DNA of 64,000 nt from Brachycybe producta (Eukaryota > Arthropoda > Diplopoda > Playtdesmida > Andrognathidae). Location of the stretch: positions 10,810,008 to 10,874,007 of the forward strand of contig JAUPFP010000003.1 in assembly GCA_036925085.1 (NCBI GenBank). The letters run 5' to 3'. The notes beneath the pieces are model-generated. The model was not told the origin of the DNA. It ran no database searches and worked only from the letters and a program-made list of their open reading frames with translations. The position numbers were made by a program, and so were the translations under genes. Shown here one piece after another: positions 1-11,255 of the stretch (within the stretch, counting starts at the first letter, position 1; the number at the start of each line of letters is the position of its first letter).

Positions 1-739
1 GCAGTAAACAGATTTACACATTGGCTGCTAGATGGTTTTTATACCATGTTAAGTCCTATTTTTTCAATGACGAGAAAAACTTTCAAATGACTCCACTGTA
101 AAATTTAGGTGACTTAAAATGGTTTACCTCTGAGGTTCTTAAATACATGTAGATTACTATTACTATTTATATATATCTACAGTATTTGTCCCTGATTTCC
201 ACCAGTCAATTGGGGGATACTTCCTCAAGTATATCTTTCGAAGAAATAATGCATTAATGAAAAGACTACCACGAGACTTTAAAATTCTACAATAAAAATA
301 AAACAGTTCCCAGCATTTTTCTCTTATGTTTATAAAATAATGTTGACAAATAACACACTGCTTTACCATTCACATTTGTAAAAAAAAATACTTTAGTTTC
401 CAATCATTATTAAAAATGCAGCAGTCACTGGTTATTTTTCTTTCCTTGCTAGCCATAATTCAATGTTAAAAACCAAGCAAAAATGAGTAGCTGTCCTGAG
501 ACCAGTATCCTTTCACTCTGAAAAACAGTGACCTAATCAAAAGACATCCTTATCACACTTTCATCCTATTGGATCTATTCGCACATTTCAAAGCACTCAG
601 CAACAAGGAAGTAGGTCAACTGTATAAGAAGGGGAAACCTTAACGGAGCCTGAAACTTTCTTAAAGGGCATACATTTTTTATTTAAAAAAATGAAAAAAA
701 TCTGAAAATTCAAAAGGCAGGCCAATTTAAACATAAGAT
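1..739. other. AT-rich stretch without recognisable gene
   Basis: No open frame here resembles a known protein. Only short frames occur and base composition is AT-rich. The stretch may be the internal part of a non-autonomous hAT element whose end is visible at its right edge, but a matching left terminal repeat was not found. Confidence 0.5.
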
Positions 740-815
740 ATAAAATGTTGGCGGGCCACATGAAAGGGTATGGCGGACCACATCTGACCCACGGGCCTTA
801 GTTTGACCAGCCCTG
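740..815. mobile_element. terminal region of a hAT-like non-autonomous element
   Basis: Read on the minus strand from 815, the sequence opens with CAGGGCTGGTCAAAC and continues into runs of GGCCC/GTCCGCC. This is the typical terminal pattern of hAT-derived short elements, which carry CAG-starting inverted repeats and GC-rich ends inside AT-rich DNA. The partner terminal repeat and the 8-bp target duplication were not found, so the element is truncated or begins outside the window. The assignment rests on this one end only. Confidence 0.4.
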
Positions 816-817
816 GT

Positions 818-1400
818 CTAAATTGATGTACTACCCATGATCTCGTAATTCGGATTGGAATGGTCAAATGTGAATGCAGACACTAGCAATTTCTTCAGTC
901 TTTCTTTCTCGAATTGTGAGGTTTGTTTTAACACTGACACTAACTGCATGTATTGGTGTGCATGCTGCGATTGGTCTTCGTCAGTTTTTTTAATTCTAGG
1001 AAGGCATCTTCTCACTGTTCATGTGAGCTCTGCATCTTTCTTTGTCAAGTTGGAAAGCACTCCAAATAACCTGCCAAACCCAAAAAGTTTCTTGATGTGG
1101 ACACCAGAGTCCTTTATTGGGTCTGGTGGAGAACCCCTTAGGCATTAGAAGGTGGCCCAGATATGTTGTCCTCACTGGCCAAAGTAGCATTTATTTAGCT
1201 GAAGCTTGAGGTTGGCATCTTGAAGTAAGCCAAGAATGGTACGAATCCAATCAAGGACCTCCTCAAGGAGTGTCTAGGTATATGGGACATGTCTCCCACT
1301 TGTGTCCAACAAGTTATTTCTAAGGCTCTTGCAACATGCTGGTTCATTATTAAGTTCAAAAGACATGGACACATTGAAACATTGGGTACAGCCTGGTATG
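818..1400 (-). pseudogene. Ty3/gypsy reverse transcriptase remnant
   Basis: Minus-strand fragments in different frames resemble the central RT of Ty3/gypsy elements. Near 1390 one frame reads MPFELNNEPA, like the family's MPFGLxNAPATFQ. Around 1210 a frame reads LLQDANLKLQ, and near 1165 there is TYLGHLLMPKGFST, like the YLGHVIS..G..TDP segment that follows the YxDD motif. The YxDD motif itself is not readable. Frame changes and stops separate the pieces, so this is an old dead copy. Gag, protease and integrase are not recognisable around it. Confidence is moderate because each match is short. Confidence 0.5.
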
Positions 1401-1419
1401 ATGATTGGTTTTCTCTCAA

Positions 1420-3420
1420 CTGCTTCCATCATGTTTGGTGGTGTTCGGTTGTACGAGCATATGTGTACTTTAGCTCTAACTTATTTTGTAATAATTAATA
1501 GTTGATTCTTCCAAATAGTCACTTTAAAGCTTTCTTAAAAAAAGGTTTTTAAGAATATTAAAAACCGTCTTATTAAAACAATTTATTCATTTTAAAATTA
1601 TATATAGACAGAAATGGCTGACGTCTCAATTGTCTTCAGTGTCATTTGTCTTCAGTGCCTACATTTAAAAAATCTACATTTTGTTACAAGGTGATGCCAT
1701 AGTTCATCCTAGTGTCTGCTACAACTTGAGTATCTGCTATTGACTGGTGACTGACATCAAAGCATTATTGCTGAGTTTGAAGTCACCAATTTTCTCTGAT
1801 ATAAAAGTTTCAAGAATGTGTTCCCAGGTCTCTTGAGTTTTCCTACAGCAGGCACAGTGTTAACATTACCTTAGCATTGATGTGCTCTTATTTTGGGATT
1901 TTTTGGCTGTAGTCTGGAGACAAGTGTGGACATTGCTACTGGTTTCTACTGGTTTTTCTGGTTTGTGGACCTCTAGGTTTGGAAGTATGTGCATTTTTCT
2001 GGTCTATGGGTATCACTAGTCTTAGGTTTGTGGTTTCTCTGGTCTGCAGACATAATTAGTCTCCGGAATCCTTCGTTGATGTATGGTTGTGACGACAGCT
2101 TTGCATCATTCTCTGTAGAAAGAACTGTTTGGACTTCACAAAACACAGGCATAGCTACAGGCAACTCTTGGCATGCCTTGATTAACCTTTTTTGGTGGGA
2201 TGGTTTTTTAGGGGCTTTATGTGATGGTTTTAAAAAAAAATGTCTGTGTTTACAGAGAATTCTCATGAAGTAGAATGTCAGGTAATGGCTAGGCACAGGA
2301 ACCAGGACCATCCTGTGTTGCCATTGTTGCTCACCACCATTTGGTGGTTTTTTATTAGTGTACGATAAGATATTGCACCATTGCTTTGGGTGAATTTTCA
2401 TTCTTGGCTATTTCTAGCATAGAATCTTGGTAAGTCTTAGTCATCTTGGCAGTTGGTTGTCTGTGAATCAAAGTGAGGATGTGTAGAATGAATTGGGTTC
2501 TGTGTTCTGTTATATGCCAGAAGTTTGCCTTTTGACAGCATATTTTTGTTGTAGGCCCTGCTCTAAATAATGTGTCAATCGCCATGATTGTATGGTTAAT
2601 GCTTTTAAATGGCATTGTCTGTGAAGAACTTTGCTGGCAAATTTTATTCTTGTATCTGGGATGTACTTTTTGGCTTCCTGCAAATGATGTGATCTAGTAA
2701 TTCCAGACAGTTGCTGTTGATTTTGTTTTTGCTTTACATACTATGCAGTATGTGAAAGTCAGTTTACCTTGTCTTCTGGTCTTGCTACAGTGATTGGTGT
2801 TATTTTATGTTTCTGTTGATATGATACTTATGTTGCCAGGCTTGACACTTGATTGGTATCTCATGTTTTTCTAGGACTGAACCATTAATATGCCATTTGT
2901 GTTGGTCTTTCATAACAAGATAGTCAGCATCTATTGGGTGTGTTTTTTCTAGTTTGGTTGATTGTAGAATGAAGACTCCTACTTCATAATCTATGTAGAA
3001 TAATCAGTTGTTGGGTCAGTTGTGGCCTAAATAGGACTACTGAGTACAGTGAACTTTCAGCTATTGAATAGTTATTATGCAAACATGTTCATTTGAACTA
3101 TGTAAAAGTTTTCCATCAACTATACAAGCCAATTTTGGAGTATAAGATAAGCTTTTGAAAAAAATGTTAGCCCATGAAATATTTTTGTCATTACCGTTGT
3201 CTGAAATTGCACAGCACAATGAGCATGATTGAGAAATTTAAAGTATCTTGATCTACCATTAGTCAGAATCAAGAGCAAAAGTAGGGAAGAACCAGCTATC
3301 CTGCAGAAGAATCCTGTGTATTTTTTATAATAGATAATTGCTTAATTTGTGTTGAGCATTCTTTGATATCCTTCTTGTAACAAATTTGTTCGAACATTCA
3401 ATGTGCATTCAGACTACTTG
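1420..3420. other. two unassigned minus-strand frames in AT-rich DNA
   Basis: Two overlapping minus-strand frames cover 2355-2615 (86 codons) and 1973-2401 (up to 142 codons). The second is rich in Lys, His and Pro. They lie upstream, in the minus sense, of the gypsy RT remnant and could be its gag or leader, but no zinc knuckle or protease motif is visible and I recognise neither. The remainder, 2620-3420, holds no supported feature. Confidence 0.25.
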
Positions 3421-3520
3421 TACTCAGGCTTATGCCCTTGTTGACTTGTGCTCGGACTCATACTCTTGTTGACTTGTGCTCGGACTCATACTCTTGTTGA
3501 CTTGTGCTCTTGTCAACTTA
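3421..3520. repeat. 28-bp minisatellite
   Basis: A unit containing GTTGACTTGTGCTCGGACTC recurs with a 28-bp period, with unit starts near 3437, 3465 and 3493. Degenerate half-units flank it on both sides. The central two copies are identical, which indicates recent expansion or homogenisation. No coding role is seen. Confidence 0.85.
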
Positions 3521-3677
3521 GGGTTGAGAGTTGTAACTTGAGGCCTTGACTTGTGCAGATCTGATGAGTGATGGAGTTTGTATTACCAGTGCAAGTTTTA
3601 GGATCATGCACTCATTGATTTGAGAAAAATTTTACTCCATGTGAATGCCATGAGTGCCTTGCATTAGCTGTCTAAAT

Positions 3678-4660
3678 ACGAGGGAGTCAATATGTAAGTT
3701 ACAAAATGCAGTAAATATAAAAGTTACGAACTAACGTATACATGACATTTATTTCTCGACATAATCTCCGCAAATACATAAGCATTTGTCTCATTGCATT
3801 ATCAACTTCTGGATACATCTGCATAAAAACATGTAGGTTACTGTCATAGCCAGTTATGTACAGCATTTTGAACCTCTTCATTATTGGAAAAACGTTTACC
3901 ACCAAGGTGTTCTTTTAAGTGAACAAGTGAAAGTCACTTGGGGCCAGGTCTGGGCCGTAGGGAGGATGTTCAAGAAGTTCCCACTTAAATTTTGCAATGG
4001 TGTCAAGCATTACATGTGTTGTATGTGGTCTCGCATTGTTATGCAAGAGCAATACTCCACGAGTCAGTAGTCCAGGTAGTATGTTGCAGCATTCACATGT
4101 TCTCCTGGCTTTTGAAAATGAACAAGCATGACACCCCCAGTCCCAAAAAACAGTGACCGTAACCTTTCCTGCTGATGGCACAACTTTAAACTTTTTAATT
4201 GCGGGTGATGACGGATGTTTCCATTGCATTGATGCACGTTTGGATTCTGGTTGAAAATGATGAACCCATGATTCATCACCAGTGACATTCCAACTGAGCA
4301 TGTCAAGTCCTTCAACCTCATAACGAATAAGGTGTTCCAAAGCAAGACCCATTCTGTGTTTTCTGTATTAATCAATTCTCTATGTACCCAACGAGCACAA
4401 ACTTTATGAAATGTGAGGTTATCATGGATTATGCTATAGGCTGTCAAATGTGACCATCCGAGAGCATCTGCCACGTTGATTGTAAAATGTCTATTGGCTC
4501 GGATCATTGTTCGAACTTGGTCAACAACAGCATCTGTCATAATTTGAACTGGCCGTCATGGTCTGTCATCGTTATCAATGTTTGAATGTCCTCGTGAAAA
4601 TTTATCAACACTTAAGGAAGTTCTTTGAAGGATGGAAATTGTGGGTTTGACATCTGAAGA
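3678..4660 (-). pseudogene. mariner-family transposase pseudogene
   Basis: Tc1/mariner cut-and-paste transposase on the minus strand. The N-terminal helix-turn-helix part lies near 4540-4360 (ALGWSHLTAYSIIH, KVCARWVHREL). The catalytic core follows in another frame: TGDESW (first Asp), LLHNNARPHT (second site) and PYGPDLAPSDFHLF (third Asp), consistent with a D,D34D mariner. The second catalytic Asp, normally in HDNARPH, is Asn here. The C-terminal part from 3905 continues after another frameshift, and one frame ends with the family-typical CGDYVEK. At least two frameshifts and the lost Asp make it inactive. The left end is probably near 3678, where GAGGGAGTCAATATGTAAG could be the terminal repeat; the right repeat was not found. 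Confidence 0.9.
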
Positions 4661-5369
4661 AGGTCCTGGAGCTCATCACACAGCATATTCTGGTGGTTTC
4701 ATATTATAAAAATTTTCAGGTAGTATTACTAAATACTGTAGTTAATGGTAGCTATACTGCATCTCCATCAAATCAGACATGCTTGCCTTGCTAATTTTCA
4801 GAATTGCAGTTCATATTAATTCTTATATATCATAGTAATAGTTTATTTGTAGTGGCCAAGCCAACTTAAAGGTACGTATTAAAGTTTCTGAATCTCAAGA
4901 CATATCTATTCTCTATAGAGATTGTTGCCTGTAAATTTGAGGTTTGGTTTGCAGGTGTTGTGACTCAGCTCTACAATACCTGCTTAAAACTAATTTTGTG
5001 GATGCAGAGTTTATATTTAAGCATTTAATGTATCTCATAGTTGGTAATTTGGAATTGAAAGCCTCCTGATGAGTTATGTGGCAATGACGAAACCGGTTCT
5101 CATTGGCAGCATGAGAAAATGCTTGTCCAAAAAGAATCTGGTCGGGGTAGCCGAATTCCTAGCTAATGGGTAATTAAGTGTATACATGATAGTGTAAACA
5201 TGTTTAGTATATTTCAGTATCAAACATGCAGCAAGGCCTGTGCTCTTTTGTGTATCATAATAGATATATCAAAAACACAAGTAGCTATGTTGTACTTTTT
5301 TAGTGACAACTAATTGTCTAAAATACTTTGAGCTGTGACTGAATACAATTTTGACCAGACTGACTTAGA
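4661..5369. other. gene-free stretch
   Basis: No supported coding feature. A short GC-richer patch at about 5075-5160 (around GACGAAACCGGTTCTC) stands out from the AT-rich surroundings and could be part of a SINE or MITE, but no second copy was noticed in the window. Confidence 0.4.
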
Positions 5370-5570
5370 TACTTGGAGCAGATTCTAGATAAACAATTTG
5401 ACACAGTTCCATACAGTAAGGTATTTATGCAGGTAGCTGGATATGGGTTTAGATTAGATGATCAGGTTTGTAATGCAAATTTGGTCATTCTTAAATAGGA
5501 AAAAATGTTGATGGTTCTGTATCAGATTGGGCAATGCTTTCCACTGCTTTTTCTGTGGTCATGTTTTGTT
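5370..5570 (+). pseudogene. possible LINE reverse transcriptase remnant
   Basis: A plus-strand frame near 5385-5500 reads FDTVPYSKVF followed by AGYGF, which resembles the A(F)DTVPHSxLLxKLxGYGI block of non-LTR retrotransposon RTs. A frame near 5500-5560 contains DGSVSDW, reminiscent of the segment before the VPQGSVLGP motif. The YADD motif and the ends of the element are not visible. This is a short, weak match. Confidence 0.3.
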
Positions 5571-6740
5571 TGGTTGTATTTTGGAATTGGATTTACTAAA
5601 TCATTCATAGAAGCTTTGCACAGAACTTATTTCAAAGACTGCACTGATAAGGTTTATTCAGAGATTTTACATGAGGTAAGGGTAACCTTTTTAAGAAATG
5701 AGAACTTTTTGCAATGAACACTTCTGCTCATTTGTACTTAAGATCATTCGACAACACAATTTGCTTCCAGAGGATGCTGTGCATGGGGTATTTTTAGTAC
5801 TAGCATTTTTCTTTCTTAAAATGGAGATAGCTAACTGGAGAGGTTTGCTTAGTCACTGAAGACTGTTTAGGGATAGTAATATAGCCAAGTCTTTTCTTTG
5901 TTGAATTTTGTTTATTGGTTTAACAATTTTAAAATCCACCACCATTTATAATTTTATAAAATAAACAAGTTTTTCCATCACCATACCTTAAATAAAAAAA
6001 TCAATTGTTACATAAACAGGAACATTTTGAAAAGTAAAAAAGGCCCCAACTAACTATCGGTTCTACTGTATAGAATCTGTACAGCTCCTTGTGGTGAAGT
6101 GACCCGTAAAATATAGTGACCAAAAGTTTGTGGGATATCTTTAATTTTTTCAAGTGGGAGATAGCCTTTGAAGATGGGATGGGATGGGCTCCTCTGAAGT
6201 CCGTCTTCGTTTTTGGAAATACAGCTCTTTATTCATTTTTTGAGGGCTGGATTCTATTTTCCAAAGCTATGATTGGTTAGTTACAATAGACTGAAATACA
6301 AAAAAAGCGGACAAAAATGTATTAATAGGTTGGGCTTATAATGGATTTACTTATAAACATGATATACAGTGTTAAGTTTTACATGGGGTCCAAAACTGTT
6401 ATATATAAAAAAGGTAAAAGTATAATAATGTTAATGGTTTTTTGTTAGTTTGTTGTAAATCACAATTTTTTAAGGATACAAAAAATCACATTTATAATGG
6501 CATAAGAAAACACTGGTTATGGTGCTTTTAAGACTAAGCCTTTGGCAATGTGAAATATTGTCTTACTAATGGTTAAGTTTTTTTGTTAAATATATAAAAA
6601 ACTGGGATTTTTTAAAACATTCAAAATTATCAAAAAATGTTTTGGTGCTCTACTAGAGCTTAGAATTTGTACCCCCTAAGGAAAAAGAAAACATTAACAA
6701 TAAAAAAATGAGTGGGGAAGGTGCCTGAGCATTTTTAGTA
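5571..6740. other. gene-free AT-rich stretch
   Basis: No supported coding region. The frame at 5505-5717 (+) is hydrophobic but has no recognisable family. The stretch lies beyond the 3' end of the large gypsy element and may include its LTR, whose limits I could not fix. Confidence 0.35.
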
Positions 6741-7650
6741 AAAGTAGGGCAGTATACAATTTAAAAAAAACTTGTGCTTATTTGCATGTATAAGATGAAT
6801 GGGTCAGTAGAAGAAAATACAAAAATTTTATGTGTATTTGCACTCATAACATTCCTGACCCCAAGATATATAAATTGTCTCATCATGATTTGCATGATTG
6901 TTTTCTGTCTGGCAGCTTCTGTTTTTTTTCCATTTCTTAAAGTTTTGTTGTTGGTTTCGTTCTTTTCGTTGTTGAATGCTTTTGTGGTCGTGTTGAATGT
7001 GAGGCTTTTCGGGTGCTTAAGTTGAGCATCTCTTGAAGGCACTAGTTTCACACCTGCACATGGCTGTTGAATATCTGGGTTTATTACAGTTTCTAATGTA
7101 GATATTTGGGTTTGGGTTAAAAGTTCTTGTTGGTTAACCCATGATTGTTCGGGTGAGTCTTGTAACCAATTTGAATTATTGCGCACTTTTCACATTGTTA
7201 GTTGTGACTCGATTGGAATTCCCAAGCATTTTTCGGTGAGGTGGTCCGGATGACTCCAGTTAACAGGGTCTTGTTGGTGCATGTCGGGTTTTGCGAGTTG
7301 CATTGTTGCCGGGAATCGTAACAGTTCGGGCCATGATGATGAATCCACTTCTTTAGGTTTGTATATGAGTGGAGGTAGGATAGGAAGCTTGTTGGTGTTG
7401 GCAGAAGTGTTCTTCTTACTGATATGAGTGGAAACTGAAAGTGTTGTGGTCTTCTCAGGATTCTTTGCTCGGAGTGTATTTTCCCGTAGTGAGTTTTTCT
7501 GTTGTATGTTTCTGCACCCCTTTTGACCCACTGTGACACTCCTCATGTTCCTCCGAAATTCGCGTGGAGGTTCCATGATAAATATTATATATACTGTATA
7601 TTTTTTTAATATGGAATTTTTAAGAAATACTGCTAAAAAAAGAAGTACAT
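6741..7650 (-). other. region downstream of env in the large gypsy element
   Basis: Two minus-strand frames, 7190-7666 and 6761-7186, follow the env C-terminus. They are rich in Lys, Asn, Thr and Gln and could be an extra downstream ORF or translated LTR sequence. A purine-rich tract on the minus strand near 7555 (TTTCGGAGGAACA) resembles the tract before the presumed LTR of the related element at 22874-22884. If it is the polypurine tract, the 3' LTR starts near 7550 and these frames are not genes. I cannot decide between the two. Confidence 0.3.
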
Positions 7651-7662
7651 ATATACAATCAT

Positions 7663-8319
7663 TCATGCGAGGGGTACATTATTCACATTATTTGCCTTTA
7701 AGGATTCTGAGACAACAGGATAGAGTATACATTGAAAAAATACGATTAGTACGATCATGGCACCTTTATATAAATTTCCCCTTTGATCTCCTAGTAGACA
7801 AGTTAGTTGGAGAAGGAAAAAGGTTCTGGTGAAAAACTGCCAATACTTGTCACTGAACTTTGATTCGCATTTGTAAAATAGTGTAGGGTCTTCTAGGCAT
7901 ATGTTTAATAATTCACAAGAGGAACCTACTTTGGATACAGTACACATATTATGTCTTTTATGCATTTTTATCAACTTTTATCTATATCTCCAATGTATCT
8001 AATGTGCTTTTTAATGATATGGATCTTGTAGCAATGGGAATGTTATTGAATTGTACCTGGACTTCTGGTAAGCAGGTACTGTAGGCTTTGAGTTTTATGG
8101 TTGCAAGGGTTATACAAGAGTGACATCCTTTATGAGAAAGGATTTGTTCTAAGTTAGGGCAAACTTTGATAGTTTTAAGGTGGATCTTGTAGTCTCCCAT
8201 TGTTACAAATATAACTGCAGGACTAGATGTTATTTGTGAGGATTTTAATGTTCCATCATCTCCACTGAATAGCTTGTGATTGGAAAGGGAAAAAGGTAGA
8301 ATGTTTTCCTTTGTTTCAA
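7663..8319 (-). pseudogene. env: C-terminal part of an env-like glycoprotein (gypsy element)
   Basis: Minus-strand frames encode a cysteine-bearing ectodomain piece (SHKGCHSCITLATIKLKAY) and then a hydrophobic segment (GAMIVLIVFFQCILYPVV) that would anchor the protein in a membrane. The GCxSC block followed by beta-like segments resembles phlebovirus-type Gc (class II fusion) glycoproteins carried by some gypsy and BEL elements of invertebrates. A SSCEL..CxEDP block is shared with the env end at 23154-23420, which links the two elements as relatives. Frameshifts are present. Upstream env sequence resumes beyond the piggyBac at 8324-10824. The class II assignment is family knowledge plus pattern, not an alignment. 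Confidence 0.6.
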
Positions 8320-8443
8320 TTAACCCCTTACTGCATAATTTTTTTGTTTTTGTTGTTGATTTTTATATACACGTAAATACGTAATAATACCAGATAAAAT
8401 GAAAAGTCACAATTTTTACATATTTTGTCAATTTTTAAAAAGT

Positions 8444-8459
8444 GTATCATTTGTGATAC
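8444..8459. repeat. subterminal palindrome of piggyBac 1
   Basis: GTATCATTTGTGATAC is a 6-bp stem with a 4-nt loop. The identical 16-mer occurs at 10446-10461, and a diverged copy (GTATCATTTATGGTAC) lies at 10793-10808, next to the right terminal repeat. Internal repeats of this kind are plausible transposase binding sites in piggyBac elements; that role is inferred. Confidence 0.8.
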
Positions 8460-8526
8460 TTCGTGCAAATAGGTACCAATTGTAATAAGACAAAACACTT
8501 GTTTACATATCATAAAACATTTTAAT

Positions 8527-10282
8527 TCGAGTGGGATTTTGCAAAGCAATTTTTTTGTTTAGTAAAACACAAAGCAACATTGCATTTTGAACAAGAAACA
8601 AAGGTCAAATGTCGGCAATCAGGGACTTTACAGCGTTTTCGGTTCTTTAGCCAGTATGGATAATGAGACATTATCAAAACGAACATCGTCTATCGGCTTC
8701 ACAGCGGAAGGACTTCTAGAATTTTTTTAGGAATCAGCTTGAACAGTTGACGGCCGACCCTGTCTGCACTCTATAATTGGTCCTTGTTCGCAAAGTCCTT
8801 GAGCAATTTCTGTTTTAAAATATTTGAGAGGCATTTTTATTTCAGAACTTCTTCTCCTTCTGCATTCGCAACAGACATGTCTACTAAGTGAAAAAAAATT
8901 CGTAGCTACCAGCGTTTAGACCTAATTTTGATTCTGTAATATCCTAGAATAGAATCTAGTAGGTCTACTCTCCCATGTGGACATTGTATGCTTGAACTAT
9001 CCAAGGACAAGTAACCATTTTGTTTTTTTTTTCCGATACAAAAAAATCTTTTCACGTCACTTTCCGGAAGTGCTCCAACAAATGTCGAAAGAAGATGGAC
9101 AACCTTGTTGTCATACCATGTTCAACATTTTCATTGCTGCATGTTTTTTCAATATATGCTCCTCTTCAAAGAGCTTTGAATTCTTTCTCAGTTTGAAGGT
9201 TGCAATTTGTAATTCTGTTCCTTTGGACAGTTCCTAAAGGTAGAATTCCTTCCTAGACCTGAAGGTTCAAACTGTTGAACCAATTATCAAAGTATAATTG
9301 GTAGGTACTTTTTTGGCGAGGAATTGATCTTGTCATGCGAATAACAACATTACTGCTGACACCCAAGTCAGGTTCTTCTCCTAAAATACGGTTGTCACTG
9401 GCACCTGTAAAACCTTCAAAATCATAGCTGAACCCCGATACTCCACTAAGCACGAACACTTTATAACCCCATTTGTGGTGTTTTTTGGGGTTGTATTCTT
9501 TTATTGAAATACGTCCTTTGAAAGGCATATTTGCTCATCGATACAAAGCTTTTCTTCTTTTGGTACAAGTTGCAATTTTTCTTTCAGCATTTCAATAATT
9601 GGATGTATTTTGGGCAGTTTATCATATCCAGGTTGACCATTTTCTACTGGCATATCATTGTTGTTGAAGTGCAAAAATCTTTTTATTTCCTCAAACCGAT
9701 TTACGCTCAACATTAGAAACAAAAGGGTGTCCTAATGTTGAGTTCCAATAATCTCTAGTACCAGGCAATTGGACGATTGACAAAAATGGTGATTCCTACA
9801 AATTGTTCCATATCATCCAAATTCAATTGAATAGGCTTTTCTGGCCGACATTGTGCAGAATACAGAACCGACTGATCAACAATGTGCTTCGTGACATTTT
9901 TTGAAAACAAAAGTAAAGTAATGGAGAATTCAATGATATGTTTTCAGGTAAACTAAGCATCTCCACTAAATGCAATGTTGTCATCATTTTGCATTAGGTT
10001 ATTTTTTCTCCATTTAGTAGGCAGATTCTCTTTTTTTGTTGATTGATGCCTTTCTTTTGATTTAGCTTTTTGAGAACTTGTTCCAGGTTTTGGATCATTA
10101 TAGTCAGGAGAAGAATCATGATCATCATCCGGCTCACTTGAGTAAACATCTTCTAGAGTTCTCTTCTCTGGAACTTAATCTGCATCATTTTCATCAGAAC
10201 GATTATCATCTTCACTTTCATTGTTGATGGGAGTAGTGGCCACAACCTTACACGACGATCCATAAAACATTGATTTTTCCAT
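8527..10282 (-). pseudogene. piggyBac transposase pseudogene 1
   Basis: DDE_Tnp_1_7-type transposase. The likely start ATG is at 10282 and is followed by an acidic, Ser-rich N-terminus. Recognisable blocks in order are SVNRFEEIKRFLHF (about 9700), KLCIDEQI with the first catalytic Asp, MPFKGRISIKEY (about 9520), LYFDNWFNS with the second Asp, and GRVDLLDSILGYYR (about 8960) with the third. The C-terminal cysteine-rich domain (CKVPDC..SCSKCNVALCF) ends at a TAA near 8527. Frames change at least twice and several stops interrupt it, so it is dead, but all three catalytic Asp codons are still legible. Length fits the ~600-residue family. Confidence 0.9.
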
Positions 10283-10828
10283 CCTATAAATGAAAAGCCT
10301 TCATTGATTCAACATCTAAATAGTAATACAACTAGTTTGTAGTTATTCTAATAGGTTATAATTACAAAGAAGTTAATTTTGAAACACTTCAATGCAACAA
10401 GAAAAAGTTACCAAAACACTGAAATGCTACCTTTCAATGCATGAAGTATCATTTGTGATACTAATTAAAATGACTATGTAATAAAACTATTTAAAATGAC
10501 TATGTAATAAAAAGTATAATGAATTAAAACAATTATATACATACATATGCTTTAAAAGGTCTTAGAAATATTAAAATTTTTTATATTTTTGAATATTTTG
10601 ACTGATGTAACAGGATTAAGCTGATAAAACTTTCCAAATTTAAGAAAAATATGGTTTGAATAAAGTTACCAATATTAACACATAGGTGTCACCACCTACT
10701 TGAGGAGCATTATTACATTGTGTCTTCTGTGAAACAGTATGCAGTTTGCCCAAGTTTGCAAAAATATACAGTTTTCTATGGGAAGAAACATTGTATCATT
10801 TATGGTACACTATGCAGTAAGGGGTCAA

Positions 10829-11247
10829 TTTTTCTAAGTAAAGAGGGCTGTTTAGTACTAGTCATGCATTCTTCATAGAAACTACATTGAACCATCTGTT
10901 CATAAAAGGAAAACATGTTTATTGAAAGATCTCCGGCTTGAACGTCTCCAATGACTATGTGGTTCAGAGGCAGTTTCTATGTATGCTTCACTGGGATCGT
11001 GATATCTTTGTATTAAATGTCTAGAAGGGATGTTGGTGGCCTGGTCGAAGACACCAATTCAACGTGTACATCTTTTATTTTCTTAATGGTTTGGATCAAA
11101 TGAGTTTCTTTTGTGTTATTGATGGTTATTGTAAATTTTACTGTTGGTTTGCAGGCAATTCCTATGATTTTTCTAACTTCATATGTAAACACGTATCTAG
11201 GTTTTAGGTACCAATGATAATTGTGACATGGTTGGGAATCTATTATG
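10829..11247 (-). pseudogene. env: middle part of env-like glycoprotein (gypsy element)
   Basis: The minus-strand frame 11255-11013 encodes a Cys/Trp-containing beta-rich segment (QPCHNYHWYLKPRYVF, then KFTITINNTKE with an N-glycosylation site) and ends in a Pro/Ser stretch. After a frame change, sequence down to 10829 carries further Cys-bearing env-like sequence (VQCSFYEEC). It lies between two DNA transposons and in the same orientation as the env pieces at 13944-15320 and 7663-8319. The order and spacing of the three pieces, once both insertions are discounted, fit one class II-like env gene. Confidence 0.55.
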
Positions 11248-11255
11248 GTGCACAT

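Larger units (their letters stand above)
8324..10824 (-). mobile_element. piggyBac element 1 (TTAA target, inside env)
   Basis: Terminal inverted repeats CCCCTTACTGCATA (8324-8337) and TATGCAGTAAGGGG (10811-10824) bound a 2501-bp element. TTAA precedes it (8320-8323) and TCAA follows (10825-10828), a TTAA duplication with one substitution. It contains a minus-strand piggyBac transposase pseudogene. It interrupts the env gene of the gypsy element: env-like sequence is present on both sides in the same orientation. Confidence 0.92.
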
